The position numbers and the translations under genes were made by a program. 64,000 bases of DNA from G963676095 sp963676095 (GTDB lineage: Bacteria > Bacteroidota > Bacteroidia > Bacteroidales > Prolixibacteraceae), in contig OY781040.1 of NCBI GenBank assembly GCA_963676095.1, forward strand, positions 6,572,001-6,636,000. The letters run 5' to 3'. The notes beneath the pieces are model-generated. The model had not been told where the DNA came from. It ran no database searches and saw nothing but the letters and a program-made list of their open reading frames with translations. Within the stretch, counting starts at the first letter, position 1. Every line of letters begins with the position of its first letter. Positions 63,859-64,000 of this stretch are shown here, piece by piece.

Positions 63859-64000
63859 ATGACGAAAGTTGCTGTTATAGGGGCCGGTCTGACCGGTTTA
63901 ACTGCTGCCTATTATCTGAAGAAGAAAGGTATGGATGTTACTGTATTTGAAAAACTGGAGCGTCCCGGAGGGGTGATCAGATCTGTCTGTGCAGATGGGT
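63859..64000 (+). CDS. hemY: Protoporphyrinogen oxidase, 5' part (FAD-dependent)
   Basis: Only the first 47 codons lie in the window. They begin with a perfect FAD-binding Rossmann motif (VAVIGAGLTGLTAAYYLKKKG) ending in VFEKLERPGGVIRS, as in amine-oxidase-like protoporphyrinogen oxidases. Together with hemN this is the final part of heme synthesis; the hemY versus hemG choice is inferred from the flavoprotein sequence. Confidence 0.75.
   Translation, partial: MTKVAVIGAGLTGLTAAYYLKKKGMDVTVFEKLERPGGVIRSVCADG

Overview
The window comes from a member of the Bacteroidota, most likely the order Bacteroidales; the family cannot be fixed from sequence alone. The signs are lipoprotein signal peptides ending in short C-containing lipoboxes, DUF1573, DUF4221, DUF5128-type and TolB-like six-bladed propellers, NVEALA-like small exported peptides, DUF1080 proteins, an MG2/plug-type outer-surface protein, start sites mostly without a strong Shine-Dalgarno, and IS elements known from this phylum. 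Nearly everything reads on the + strand.

Region 1 (1-43.8 kb) is a long accessory island built from repeatedly duplicated cell-envelope modules. The recurring parts are (a) transglutaminase-like proteins with a C-terminal discoidin-like domain, four paralogs at 366, 15090, 18410 and 27858, all ending with the same kind of W-W tail; (b) six-bladed beta-propeller lipoproteins, at least a dozen intact or broken copies; (c) thioredoxin-like lipoproteins placed directly behind a propeller, one of them fused to a propeller; (d) type I signal peptidases with a large insert, two intact and one relic; and (e) two small exported peptides with four cysteines each. The two peptides (4469 and 7747) sit in modules of identical architecture: peptide, hairpin about 10 bases after the stop codon, propeller, thioredoxin-like lipoprotein. 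The second continues into a signal peptidase and an O-antigen-ligase-like membrane protein. This is the best candidate for an undescribed system: export, trimming and disulfide formation of a small cysteine peptide at the cell surface, with propellers and transglutaminases as partners. The function is inference.

The island is decaying. I see an IS66-type insertion with 8-bp target duplication inside the ligase gene, which also carries a nonsense codon; an ISAzo13-type transposase in two frames; a multiply deleted transposase relic; an internally deleted propeller; a signal peptidase relic; truncated propellers; and several frameshifted or nonsense-bearing members. The flanking housekeeping-type genes look intact, which argues that these are real lesions rather than random sequencing error.

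Region 2 (44-52.7 kb) encodes a tripartite RND efflux system (one membrane fusion lipoprotein, two RND permeases) with a four-helix-bundle gene and unusual tandem repeats that duplicate the translation start of the first permease. Region 3 (52.7-56.1 kb) holds a Fic protein, six 41-bp tandem repeats with a conserved dyad, a PPK2-type polyphosphate kinase and a membrane-bound winged-helix regulator. Region 4 (56.2-59.9 kb) is a three-gene operon for sugar modification or breakdown (DUF1080, TIM-barrel isomerase, Tat-exported Gfo/Idh/MocA oxidoreductase). Region 5 (60.2-64 kb) holds a caspase-like protease, small lipoprotein genes, and hemN followed by the start of a protoporphyrinogen oxidase gene.
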